Assembly (NCBI GenBank): GCA_003525905.1
Contig: DQIA01000113.1
Location: forward strand, 3,647 to 9,705
Origin: Clostridiales bacterium
GTDB lineage: Bacteria; Bacillota; Clostridia; Oscillospirales; Oscillospiraceae
Direction of reading: 5' to 3'
Length of the DNA: 6,059 bases
The notes under the pieces are model-generated. The model searched no databases. It saw only the letters and a program-made list of their open reading frames with translations, and was not told the origin of the DNA. The position numbers were made by a program, and so were the translations under genes. This document shows positions 1 to 5,922 of this stretch, piece after piece. Numbering within the stretch: the first letter of the stretch is position 1; the number at the start of each line of letters is the position of its first letter.

Positions 1-11
1 AATTCTGAAAG

Positions 12-53
12 CAGCTTGTCAAAAAAGCCCAAAGGGACTTTTTTGACAAGCTG
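12..53. terminator. Long hairpin, probable bidirectional terminator (distal of two)
   Basis: A perfect 16-bp stem pairs 12-27 with 38-53. The loop 28-37 can add three more pairs (CCC with GGG). Each arm holds a run of six A or six T next to the CCC/GGG core, so on either strand the inner GC hairpin is preceded by an A-tract and followed by a U-tract, the usual layout of a bidirectional intrinsic terminator. It lies about 55 bases past the antiporter stop codon and could end that transcript. It could also serve a plus-strand gene to the left of the window, which is not visible here. Confidence 0.7.
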
Positions 54-96
54 AAGCGGGCAGGTCAGATTCGTTGACCTGTCCGCTTCATTTTTT
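52..96 (+). terminator. Rho-independent terminator reading left to right
   Basis: The stem pairs 52-67 with 75-90 (16 pairs, one of them G-T) around a 7-base loop, and six T follow at 91-96 on the plus strand. This is a textbook intrinsic terminator for plus-strand transcription, so it suggests a convergent plus-strand gene whose 3' end lies left of base 1. On the minus strand the hairpin starts about 17 bases after the antiporter stop codon but has no U-tract directly after it, so in that direction it would mainly protect the 3' end or work with the neighbouring hairpin. The two stems share bases 52-53. Confidence 0.75.
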
Positions 97-107
97 GTTT
101 CCCCCGC

Positions 108-1094
108 TCAGGCAACGCCGAAGCAGGTGAACATAATAATAAGATAAGCGACATACAGCGCGCCTGCGAGGATGCCCATCCATCGCTTGAATTTGCCGCA
201 GGCAAGCGCCGGGATCATCACGGCCGCGCTGATGACGAGGCAGGCCGGGATATCGAGCAGCATGCCCTGGCGCTCGATGGGCTGCGGGCGGCCCTGCAGC
301 AGGGCGCACAGCGGCATGATGAGCGTCAGATCGAGGATGTTCGCGCCGATGATATTACCGACAGAGAGCGAGGCCTGCTTTTTGCGGATGGAAATGATGG
401 TCGTGACGAGCTCCGGCAGTGAGGTGCCGATGGCGATCATCGTGGCGGCGATAACGGCATCCGGCACGCCGATGCGGCGAGCCAGCTCCGAGCCGTTGTC
501 GATAAGCAGCTGCGCGCCAAGCACGATGGCGGCCGCGCCGAGCACGAACTTGCCGATGTTCCACGCGACGGTCCTTCCGTCCTTCTTCGGCTTTTCCGCG
601 GGCTGCTCAGCCCCCTGCTCGCGCCGCCCGGCCAGCAGACTCTCGGCCATGTAGAAGGCGAATACGGCCAGAATGGCCGCGCTCTCCCACAGGGAGAGAC
701 TGCCGTCGCGCGTGAAGACGAACAGCAAGCAGATGGCGGACAGCAGCAGGCAAGCCTTCCCGGCATATTGCCTGCGCGTCATGACGCACTGCATACACAC
801 GAGGGAGATACACAGGATGAGGCCGGTGTTGGCCGTGACGGAGCCGACGGCATTGCCCACGGCGATGTCCGCGTTTCCCTCGAAGGCGGAGAACAGTGAC
901 ACAAGCAGCTCCGGCATGGTCGTAGCGAAGCTGACGACCGTCGCGCCGATGATAAACTTCGGGATGCCGGTTGACTCGGCGATCCATGTTGCCGCGTCGA
1001 CGAACAGGTCGCCGCCCTTCATGATGCAGAACAGGCCTGCGCCGAACAGGGCGAGCACAAAAAACAGATTGCTTCCGGTTAGATCCAGCGGCAT
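108..1094 (-). CDS. Calcium/sodium antiporter, CaCA family (YrbG-like)
   Basis: This 328-residue integral membrane exchanger of the Ca2+:cation antiporter superfamily is expected to swap Ca2+ for Na+ (or H+) across the cytoplasmic membrane. Two inverted alpha repeats are clear. Alpha-1 runs from about residue 50 (GATVVSFATTMPEL, then GNAVGSVTAN, with Glu62 and Asn81). Alpha-2 runs from about 217 (ATMIAIGTSLPEL, then GNIIGANILD, with Glu228 and Asn247). The Glu residues match the family's ion-coordinating positions. The repeats are split by a hydrophilic, Lys/Glu-rich loop at about 155-175, as is usual. About ten hydrophobic segments are visible and the length is normal for bacterial members. 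The ATG at 1094 is chosen because GGAGGG lies 7 bases upstream; reading the frame further back runs through the terminator and the tRNA gene, so longer starts are artefacts. The direction and ion specificity of transport are not readable from sequence. Confidence 0.93.
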   Translation of the reverse strand: MPLDLTGSNLFFVLALFGAGLFCIMKGGDLFVDAATWIAESTGIPKFIIGATVVSFATTMPELLVSLFSAFEGNADIAVGNAVGSVTANTGLILCISLVCMQCVMTRRQYAGKACLLLSAICLLFVFTRDGSLSLWESAAILAVFAFYMAESLLAGRREQGAEQPAEKPKKDGRTVAWNIGKFVLGAAAIVLGAQLLIDNGSELARRIGVPDAVIAATMIAIGTSLPELVTTIISIRKKQASLSVGNIIGANILDLTLIMPLCALLQGRPQPIERQGMLLDIPACLVISAAVMIPALACGKFKRWMGILAGALYVAYLIIMFTCFGVA

Positions 1095-1101
1095 GGACGA
1101 T

Positions 1102-1107
1102 CCCTCC
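1102..1107 (-). promoter_or_regulatory. Ribosome binding site deciding the antiporter start
   Basis: GGAGGG on the minus strand lies 7 bases before the ATG at 1092-1094. It fixes the antiporter start at MPLDLTG and excludes the in-frame upstream extension, which would translate the tRNA gene. I see no good sigma70 promoter between it and the tRNA terminator. Confidence 0.85.
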
Positions 1108-1162
1108 AATGATTGCTTCTGCCGAGGCCCGCAGGCGATCGGTTCGAAGATTCTGCAAACGT

Positions 1163-1196
1163 AAAAGAAAACCGTTGTCAAGTGACAACGGTTTTC
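1163..1196 (-). terminator. Rho-independent terminator of the tRNA-Gly gene
   Basis: An inverted repeat pairs 1167-1180 with 1183-1196 (14 matched positions around AG; about 13 pairs with a 4-base loop in practice). On the minus strand it is followed by UUUU (1163-1166). It begins only 5 bases after the tRNA CCA end, the expected place for a single-tRNA transcription unit. Any transcript reaching the antiporter from the tRNA promoter must read through it. Confidence 0.88.
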
Positions 1197-1201
1197 GATT
1201 C

Positions 1202-1277
1202 TGGAGCGGGTGACGAGGCTCGAACTCGCTACCTCCACCTTGGCAAGGTGGCGCTCTACCAGATGAGCTACACCCGC
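1202..1277 (-). tRNA. tRNA-Gly, anticodon GCC
   Basis: This 76-nt cloverleaf reads right to left. The acceptor stem GCGGGTG pairs with CACCCGC, followed by discriminator T and an encoded CCA. The D arm has GCTC/GAGC. The anticodon stem CCACC/GGTGG encloses the loop TTGCCAA, giving anticodon GCC, which reads GGC and GGU glycine codons. The T arm GCGAG/CTCGT encloses TTCGAGC. Every stem closes, with one G-T pair in the T stem. It has its own promoter immediately upstream and its own terminator downstream, so it is a monocistronic tRNA gene. No duplicated 3' end or integrase is seen, so nothing marks it as a used attachment site. Confidence 0.97.
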
Positions 1278-1290
1278 ATTTGCAGGAATC

Positions 1291-1319
1291 ATTATAGCGG
1301 GATCGGCTCGATTTGTCAA
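1291..1319 (-). promoter_or_regulatory. Perfect-consensus sigma70/sigmaA promoter of tRNA-Gly
   Basis: On the minus strand, TTGACA (1314-1319) and TATAAT (1291-1296) are separated by exactly 17 bases. Both hexamers match the consensus at every position. Initiation about 7 bases past the -10 box would fall near 1283-1285, leaving a leader of only 6-8 nt before the tRNA 5' end at 1277. This fits a strong, constitutive stable-RNA promoter. It is the only convincing promoter in the window. Confidence 0.93.
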
Positions 1320-1351
1320 GTCTTTTTTGCAAAAGATCGAAATTTTTTACG

Positions 1352-2479
1352 CTATGGCTCCGTCGGCTCCTCCGGCTCCGGCGCAGGATTGGAGGGATAG
1401 GCCTCCGCGTCCCAGTCATAGCCCTCGTCCCGCAGCGCGGCGGGATCGAGCAGGTCGAGGGACTCGCCGCCCTGCTCCACGGAACGCATCAGGTCGACAG
1501 CATACCACGTTTCCTCGAGCTGCAGCAGGTTCCACCAGTGTGTCTCGCCGCCGCGCGTGCCGCTGACCAGGCGGCACGCCAGCCCGGCACGGGTGCACTC
1601 GGCATAGAACACCGAGGCAAACGACAGGCTGTGCGCCCGCCCGCTGCTCAGCAGATCATAGGCAGGCATGTCCGGCGTCTCCTCCGCAGTCGTATAGGTA
1701 AAGCGGGTCAGCAGGAAGCGGGCCAACAGCTCTGCGCAGCGCCGGGGCGTCGTGCCGCTCTCCACATAGGCCGCAGCGGAGTCCAGAATGGTGTTCACCG
1801 CGGCCTGCATGCTGCGCAGCGTGTCGCGCGGCTGGCTGTAGGTAAAATGCAGCTCCAGAATGCGCGTCTCGCCCGTCTCCGGGTAGACGGCCGCCGAGAC
1901 CTCCGGCAGGGCCATGGCGCTGTCCGGATGCTCGAGGCAGTAGGTGCGGATGTAGCCGGAGAAGTCCGCATCCTCATAGCTGCGGATGCGCAGCGTCAGC
2001 GCCGCGTCAAAATTAGCCAGCGCCTGCCGGATCTTCGCATGCGCGCCGTTGACGCCGCTCACGGTCACGATAGCATCGATCTCCGCCGCAGAGCGGCGGA
2101 ACACGATGCTGACCTCGACGGTGCCGGTCTGCGCGTCGCCGCGCAGCTCCGCATCGGCATAGTCCACGGCGTAGGCGCCGATGGGGTCCTCTTGCGTGAT
2201 GTAGCGCACGGTCTCCGTCAGGTCGGCGGTGAGATCGCCGCTGTAGCCCGAGATGCGGATCTCGCCCTGCTCCGTCCAGTTGCGGACAAATGATAGCATC
2301 GCGCCGCGCAGCTCGCTGCGGTTGCCGGCCGTGGGCGGCTCCTCCTGCTGCGGGGTCTCCGTTGCAGGTATGCTCGGCTCAACGTGGGTGCGGACGGAGA
2401 GATAGCTGTCGTCCGCGCCGCAGGCGGACAGCCCGGCCAGCAGGCCGAGCAGCAGCAGGCAGGCAATGAAATTCCGCAC
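1352..2479 (-). CDS. Lipoprotein with transglutaminase-like domain; Ser at the catalytic Cys position
   Basis: This is a predicted 375-residue surface lipoprotein. The N-terminus is a type II signal peptide: short basic start, hydrophobic stretch (residues 4-16) and lipobox LSAC with Cys20 as the lipidated residue. A Thr/Pro/Glu-rich linker (about 30-60) follows, then an unrecognised alpha/beta region (about 60-235). A transglutaminase/protease-like segment (about 240-345) follows, and a Pro/Glu-rich tail. In active family members the triad is Cys-His-Asp in GxC..[YF]A, HxWN and WYxVD. Here the His (His314 in HWWN) and Asp (Asp329 in WYAVD) are kept, but the segment GRAHSLSFA puts Ser284 (codon AGC) where Cys is expected. 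It may be catalytically dead, a binding domain, or a Ser variant. The GTG start at 2479 is chosen because AGGAGG sits 8 bases upstream and directly precedes the signal peptide; the in-frame ATG at 2557 would overlap yitT and spoil the signal peptide. It lies 22 bases after yitT and is probably co-transcribed. The substrate is unknown. Confidence 0.85.
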   Translation of the reverse strand: MRNFIACLLLLGLLAGLSACGADDSYLSVRTHVEPSIPATETPQQEEPPTAGNRSELRGAMLSFVRNWTEQGEIRISGYSGDLTADLTETVRYITQEDPIGAYAVDYADAELRGDAQTGTVEVSIVFRRSAAEIDAIVTVSGVNGAHAKIRQALANFDAALTLRIRSYEDADFSGYIRTYCLEHPDSAMALPEVSAAVYPETGETRILELHFTYSQPRDTLRSMQAAVNTILDSAAAYVESGTTPRRCAELLARFLLTRFTYTTAEETPDMPAYDLLSSGRAHSLSFASVFYAECTRAGLACRLVSGTRGGETHWWNLLQLEETWYAVDLMRSVEQGGESLDLLDPAALRDEGYDWDAEAYPSNPAPEPEEPTEP

Positions 2480-2487
2480 GGCGGCGT

Positions 2488-2493
2488 CCTCCT
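2488..2493 (-). promoter_or_regulatory. Ribosome binding site deciding the GTG start of the lipoprotein
   Basis: AGGAGG on the minus strand lies 8 bases before the GTG at 2477-2479, inside the 22-base gap after the yitT stop codon. It places the start right at the lipoprotein signal peptide and supports the non-ATG start over the ATG at 2557. Confidence 0.85.
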
Positions 2494-2501
2494 TTTTGGC
2501 T

Positions 2502-3386
2502 TTACAGCTCGTTTCGGTCGTAGCGCTTGAAGCCGTCGCCCAGCACCTGATGGGCATCCTGCAGGATGATGAAGGCGTCCGGGTCGATGTCCATGACCAG
2601 CTCCTTCAGCTCCGCGAGCTGCTTGCGCTTCACGGCGCTGAGCAGGACCATCTTGTCCTGCCGCTTATAATAGCCCTGCCCCTTGAGCAGGGTCACACCG
2701 CGGTCGAGCTGGCTGTCGATGGCCGTGGCGATGGCCTCATACTTCTCCGTGATGATGAGCGCGACCTTGGAATAATCCATGCCGTAGACGACGCGGTCGA
2801 GCGCCATGGAGGAGACGACCATGGCAATGACGCTGTAGAGCGTGTTGTTGAAGTCGCGGTAGACTACGCCTGTGATGACGGCAATGGTCAGGTCCATGCA
2901 GAGGATGATCTTGCCGATGGGGAAATTGCGGAATTTCAGCTTCATCAGGCGCGCGACGATGTCAACGCCGCCCGTTGAGGCGTTGCCCAGGAACACGAGG
3001 CCGAGGCTCACGCCCATGAACACGCCGCCGAACAGGGCCGCCACGAGCGGCTCGACGGCCGGGACCGGCAGGATGCGGGCGAACAGGTCAAGGAAAACGG
3101 ACGTCAGCACCGTGCTGTAGAGCGAGCCAAAGAAGAAATGCCGTCCGATCTTTTTCAGGCCACAGAGAAACAGCGGGATGTTGATCATGGCGTTTAGAAT
3201 GCCGACCGTCAGGAATTTCGGGTGAGCGGCATAGACGATGATCATGGCGATGCCGGAGACGCCGCCGCTGCTGATGCCGCCCGGCTCCAGAAACAGGTCA
3301 AAATTCAGCGCGTAGAGGAGACTGCCTAAGGTGATAAACAGGATATTGCGAAGTAACTCGGTCTTCTGCTGGTTCAGGGCCTTCAT
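2502..3386 (-). CDS. YitT family membrane protein with C-terminal DUF2179 domain
   Basis: This 294-residue protein has the standard YitT architecture. The N-terminal membrane half has five or six hydrophobic segments (roughly residues 12-30, 42-55, 60-77, 85-105, 113-133 and 160-200) carrying two family-typical Gly-rich motifs, EPGGISSGGVSGIA (34-47) and GNASTGGVDIVARL (134-147). The cytosolic C-terminal DUF2179 domain spans about 203-288 and includes GVTLLKGQGYY and DPDAFIILQDAHQVLGDGF. Length is normal for the family, whose members are widespread in Firmicutes. The molecular function is not established, although a transport role is often suggested. The ATG at 3386 has AAGGAGG 8 bases upstream; an in-frame ATG at 3575 lies inside the upstream palindromic repeat without a ribosome site and is rejected. 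The gene is probably first in an operon with the lipoprotein downstream. No clear promoter is visible in the leader, so its transcript may start in the repeat element or read through from parC. Confidence 0.93.
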   Translation of the reverse strand: MKALNQQKTELLRNILFITLGSLLYALNFDLFLEPGGISSGGVSGIAMIIVYAAHPKFLTVGILNAMINIPLFLCGLKKIGRHFFFGSLYSTVLTSVFLDLFARILPVPAVEPLVAALFGGVFMGVSLGLVFLGNASTGGVDIVARLMKLKFRNFPIGKIILCMDLTIAVITGVVYRDFNNTLYSVIAMVVSSMALDRVVYGMDYSKVALIITEKYEAIATAIDSQLDRGVTLLKGQGYYKRQDKMVLLSAVKRKQLAELKELVMDIDPDAFIILQDAHQVLGDGFKRYDRNEL

Positions 3387-3394
3387 GCGATGTT

Positions 3395-3401
3395 CCTCCT
3401 T
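3395..3401 (-). promoter_or_regulatory. Ribosome binding site deciding the yitT start
   Basis: AAGGAGG on the minus strand lies 8 bases before the ATG at 3384-3386. It is a near-perfect anti-SD match and decides the start over the 63-codon in-frame extension that reaches back into the repeat element. Confidence 0.88.
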
Positions 3402-3443
3402 CTTTCTTTTGCGCCGGACGGCCCGGCCGGGAATGCTGTTTTC

Positions 3444-3605
3444 AGGAAACTCTGAATCAATCATCTGCGGCGGATGCCGGAGCTTTTTCGTCAATCCATC
3501 GGTATGGAAAGTTTGTGGTACACAAAGTACAACTGCACTTTCCATACCTCGCCTTGCCAAAAAATCTCTCGCCATCCACTCTTGCTGATTTATTCAGAGC
3601 TTCCT
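3444..3605. mobile_element. Large imperfect palindrome, MITE-like element
   Basis: Two 69-base arms, 3444-3512 and 3537-3605, are inverted relative to each other. By hand, ungapped, about 44 of 69 positions match. The outermost 20 bases match at 18 of 20 (core CTCTGAAT), and the innermost 12 match perfectly (3501-3512 with 3537-3548). A 24-base centre separates them and itself holds a small 6-bp hairpin. Short size, terminal inverted repeats, no coding capacity and an intergenic position resemble a non-autonomous miniature element. I see no clear target-site duplication and only one copy in the window, so mobility is inference. It fills most of the parC-yitT gap and would form a long hairpin in any parC-yitT read-through RNA. 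Confidence 0.6.
3501..3548. repeat. Perfect 12-bp inverted repeat with a nested small hairpin (core of the palindrome)
   Basis: GGTATGGAAAGT at 3501-3512 is the exact reverse complement of 3537-3548. Within the loop, TTTGTG (3512-3517) can pair with CACAAA (3521-3526) around GTA, competing at base 3512 with the outer stem. No U-tract follows on the minus strand, so it is not an ordinary intrinsic terminator for parC. Confidence 0.8.
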
Positions 3606-3630
3606 TTGCTGATTATTCAGAATTTCCTTA
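3582..3630. repeat. Two tandem copies of the element's terminal repeat
   Basis: Two near-identical units lie head to tail: TTGCTGATTTATTCAG plus AGCTTCCTT at 3582-3606, and TTGCTGATTATTCAG plus AATTTCCTT at 3606-3629. They differ by one extra T and two bases. The first is the right end of the palindrome. The second is an additional outer copy that runs into the parC stop codon (3628-3630). A third, inverted copy is the left end at 3444-3463. Confidence 0.8.
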
Positions 3631-5874
3631 GAGCTCTTCGAGGGAGAGCTGCTTTTCGGCGGCATCCTCCTCGCGGAGCAGCGCGCCCGCTGCGGGGAGC
3701 GTGCGGGTGCGGTAGCGCGACTCGTTCACAATGCCGCTTTCGGCAAGCGGGCAGGCGCGGGAGAGCTCTGCCTTGCGCCGGAGCGTGAGAACGGCGACGC
3801 CGAGCGTCGTGCGCGTTGTCTTCGGGGCCAGCTGGGCCGTCTGCAGAATGAGGGCGCGTCCCTCGGTGGAGTATAGCACGAGCTGCACATCCTCCTGCAG
3901 CAGGAAAATGCCGCGCAGCTCACTGCGGTCACTGTAGGCGCCGGTCAGCTTGCGGCGGTTGGACTTCGTCTGATAGGCGGAAAGCTCCACGCGCGCCGCC
4001 TTACCGTTGGCGAACAGGAATAGCATGCTGCCGCTGTAATCGCCGGGCAGGCAGACAGCCGCAACGCTCTCGCCCTCGTCGAAGCCGAGCTTCGTGGGCA
4101 GATAGTCGCCGAGCAGCGAGGCCTTGCCGTCGTCAAAATCGGCGCAGCGCGCCTTATAGACCTGGCAGCGGTCCGAGAAGACGAGCAGCTCCGCCGCATT
4201 CGTCGTCTCGCACGAGAAGCGCAGGCCGTCTCCCTCCTTGAAACGCTGCTCGCCGGACATGCGCAGCGACTGCGGCGTGATCTTCTTGAAATAGCCCTCG
4301 CGGGAAACGAAGATCGTCACGGGATAATCGGGCGTCTCCTCCTCCGGCTCCGGGTCGAGCTCCGCCGCGTCCTCCACGATGACGGTGCGGCGATCCGTGC
4401 CGTATTTTGCGGCAACGGCGTCCAGCTCCTGCACGATGAGGCGGCGGATGCGCTTTTCACTGCCGAGCGTCTTTTCCAGCTCGGCGATCTCGGCGGCCAG
4501 CGCGTCGACCTCCTGCGTTCGGCGCAGAATGTATTCCTTGTTGATGTTGCGCAGCTTGATCTCCGCCACGAACTCCGCCTGCACCTCGTCGATGCCGAAG
4601 CCGATCATCAGGTTCGGCACGACCTCCGCCTCGGACTCCGTCTCGCGGATGATGCGGATGGCCTTGTCGATGTCCAGCAGAATCTGGCGCAGGCCCTCAA
4701 GCAGGTGGAGCTTTTCGCTCTTTTTGCGCTTCTGGAAGAACAGGCGGCGGCGGACGCACTCCGTGCGCCAGGCCGTCCACTCCTCGATGATCTCGCGCAC
4801 GCCCATCACGCGCGGCATGCCCGCGATGAGAATGTTGAAATTGCAGGCAAAGCTGTCCTGCAGCGGCGTTGAGCGGAAGAGCTTCTGCATGAGCTTGTCC
4901 GGCTCGACGCCGCGCTTGAGGTCGATCGTCAGCTTCAGGCCGGACAGGTCGGTCTCGTCGCGCATGTCGGAGATCTCGCGGATTTTGCCCGCCTTGATGA
5001 GCTCGGAGACCTTGTCGATAATGGCCTCCGTCGTGGTGGTATAGGGGATCTCATAGATCTCAATGAGATTGCCCTCCTTCTGGTAGCGCCAACGGGCGCG
5101 CAGGCGGACGCTGCCGCGGCCTGTGCGGTAAATCTCCGCCATTTCCGCCGCGTCATACAGCAGCTCGCCGCCCGTGGAGAAGTCCGGCGCGGGCATGACC
5201 GAGAGCAGGTCACACTCTGGATTCTCGATCCACGCGGCCGTGGCCTTGCAGACCTCGCGGAGGTTGAAGCCGCAGATGTTGCTGGCCATGCCGACGGCGA
5301 TGCCCATATTGGCCGAGACGAGGACGTTGGGATACGTCGTCGGCAGCAAAGCAGGCTCGAGCATGGTATTGTCGTAGTTATCCACAAAATCGACGGTCTC
5401 GCTGTCGATATCGCGGAACAGCTCGGCGCAGATGGGGTCGAGCTTCGCCTCGGTATAGCGCGAGGCGGCGTACGCCATATCGCGGGAATAGACCTTGCCG
5501 AAGTTGCCCTTTGAGTCGACGAACGGGGTGAGCAGGGCCTCGTTGCCGCGCGCCAGACGGACCATGGTCTCGTAGATGGCGGCGTCGCCGTGCGGGTTCA
5601 GGCGCATGGTCTGTCCGACGATGTTGGCGGATTTGGTCCGCCCGCCGTTCAGCAGGCCCATTTTGTACATCGTGTACAGCAGCTTCCGGTGTGACGGCTT
5701 GAAGCCGTCGATCTCCGGGATGGCGCGCGAGACGATGACGCTCATCGCATAGGGCATATAGTTCCCGGTCAGCGTGTCGGTGATGGGCTGCTCGAGCACC
5801 TCGGCCCGCAGGCCCTCGACATGCGCCGTGTCAATATTCTTTTTGAGCTCGGGTTCCTTCTTTTTTCTTGCCAT
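3628..5874 (-). CDS. parC: Type IIA DNA topoisomerase subunit A (topoisomerase IV subunit A / GyrA-like)
   Basis: This 748-residue subunit binds, cleaves and religates DNA in a heterotetramer with an ATPase B subunit (ParE/GyrB type), which is not in the window. The winged-helix region begins near residue 40 (PYAMSVIVSRAIPEIDGFKPSHRKLLYTM). The active site AASRYTEAKL contains Arg139 and catalytic Tyr140. Ile192 in MGIAVGMASN, 52 residues on, matches the DNA-intercalating Ile. The tower and coiled-coil region extends to about 490, an acidic linker (501-516) follows, and a beta-pinwheel C-terminal domain starts near 518. No GyrA box of the QRRGGRG kind is visible, and the C-terminal domain is only about 230 residues. 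This favours a decatenating ParC-type role over supercoiling gyrase, although the family name alone cannot settle it. In the quinolone-determining region NPHGDAAIYE, Ala98 stands at the E. coli GyrA Ser83 position and Glu102 at Asp87. The ATG at 5874 fits the MARKKK start; its ribosome site (AAAGG, 9 bases upstream) is weak compared with the other genes. Confidence 0.92.
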   Translation of the reverse strand: MARKKKEPELKKNIDTAHVEGLRAEVLEQPITDTLTGNYMPYAMSVIVSRAIPEIDGFKPSHRKLLYTMYKMGLLNGGRTKSANIVGQTMRLNPHGDAAIYETMVRLARGNEALLTPFVDSKGNFGKVYSRDMAYAASRYTEAKLDPICAELFRDIDSETVDFVDNYDNTMLEPALLPTTYPNVLVSANMGIAVGMASNICGFNLREVCKATAAWIENPECDLLSVMPAPDFSTGGELLYDAAEMAEIYRTGRGSVRLRARWRYQKEGNLIEIYEIPYTTTTEAIIDKVSELIKAGKIREISDMRDETDLSGLKLTIDLKRGVEPDKLMQKLFRSTPLQDSFACNFNILIAGMPRVMGVREIIEEWTAWRTECVRRRLFFQKRKKSEKLHLLEGLRQILLDIDKAIRIIRETESEAEVVPNLMIGFGIDEVQAEFVAEIKLRNINKEYILRRTQEVDALAAEIAELEKTLGSEKRIRRLIVQELDAVAAKYGTDRRTVIVEDAAELDPEPEEETPDYPVTIFVSREGYFKKITPQSLRMSGEQRFKEGDGLRFSCETTNAAELLVFSDRCQVYKARCADFDDGKASLLGDYLPTKLGFDEGESVAAVCLPGDYSGSMLFLFANGKAARVELSAYQTKSNRRKLTGAYSDRSELRGIFLLQEDVQLVLYSTEGRALILQTAQLAPKTTRTTLGVAVLTLRRKAELSRACPLAESGIVNESRYRTRTLPAAGALLREEDAAEKQLSLEEL

Positions 5875-5883
5875 AAACCGATA

Positions 5884-5888
5884 CCTTT
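5884..5888 (-). promoter_or_regulatory. Weak ribosome binding site of parC
   Basis: AAAGG on the minus strand lies 9 bases before the ATG at 5872-5874. It is clearly poorer than the AGGAGG-type sites of yitT and the lipoprotein gene, suggesting more modest initiation. No convincing promoter hexamers were found in the 185 bases upstream. Confidence 0.55.
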
Positions 5889-5922
5889 ACAGTTTATTTT
5901 GTTCGTGAATGGAGATTTCGCT

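Noticed and set aside
1202..1277. tRNA-Gly as an integration (att) site
   Set aside because: No integrase gene, no direct repeat of the tRNA 3' end and no foreign-looking block is present next to it.
1095..1319. 75-codon N-terminal extension of the antiporter frame up to an ATG at 1319
   Set aside because: It would translate the terminator and the tRNA-Gly gene (the AHLVERHLAKVEVASSSLV-type string is a tRNA read as protein). A proper ribosome site marks the start at 1094.
1321..1351. AT-rich TCTTTT/AAAAGA hairpin after the lipoprotein stop as a terminator
   Set aside because: The stem is only about 6 weak A-T-rich pairs and no clean U-tract follows on the minus strand, so I do not call it.
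607..1419. 270-residue minus-strand open frame
   Set aside because: It is out of frame with the antiporter, runs through the tRNA and its terminator, and has an Arg-rich composition. It is a shadow frame.
1313..2293. 326-residue open frame on the plus strand
   Set aside because: It lies opposite the lipoprotein gene, is rich in Arg/Ala/Gln low-complexity text typical of antisense frames in GC-rich DNA, has no ribosome site, and overlaps the tRNA promoter.
2480..2557. ATG at 2557 as the lipoprotein start
   Set aside because: It would overlap the end of yitT by 56 bases and put 26 extra residues before the signal peptide. The GTG at 2479 has an ideal ribosome site.
3387..3575. 63-codon N-terminal extension of yitT
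   Set aside because: It lies within the palindromic repeat, has no ribosome site at the ATG at 3575, and homologous YitT proteins begin near the membrane segment that follows the AAGGAGG-supported ATG at 3386.
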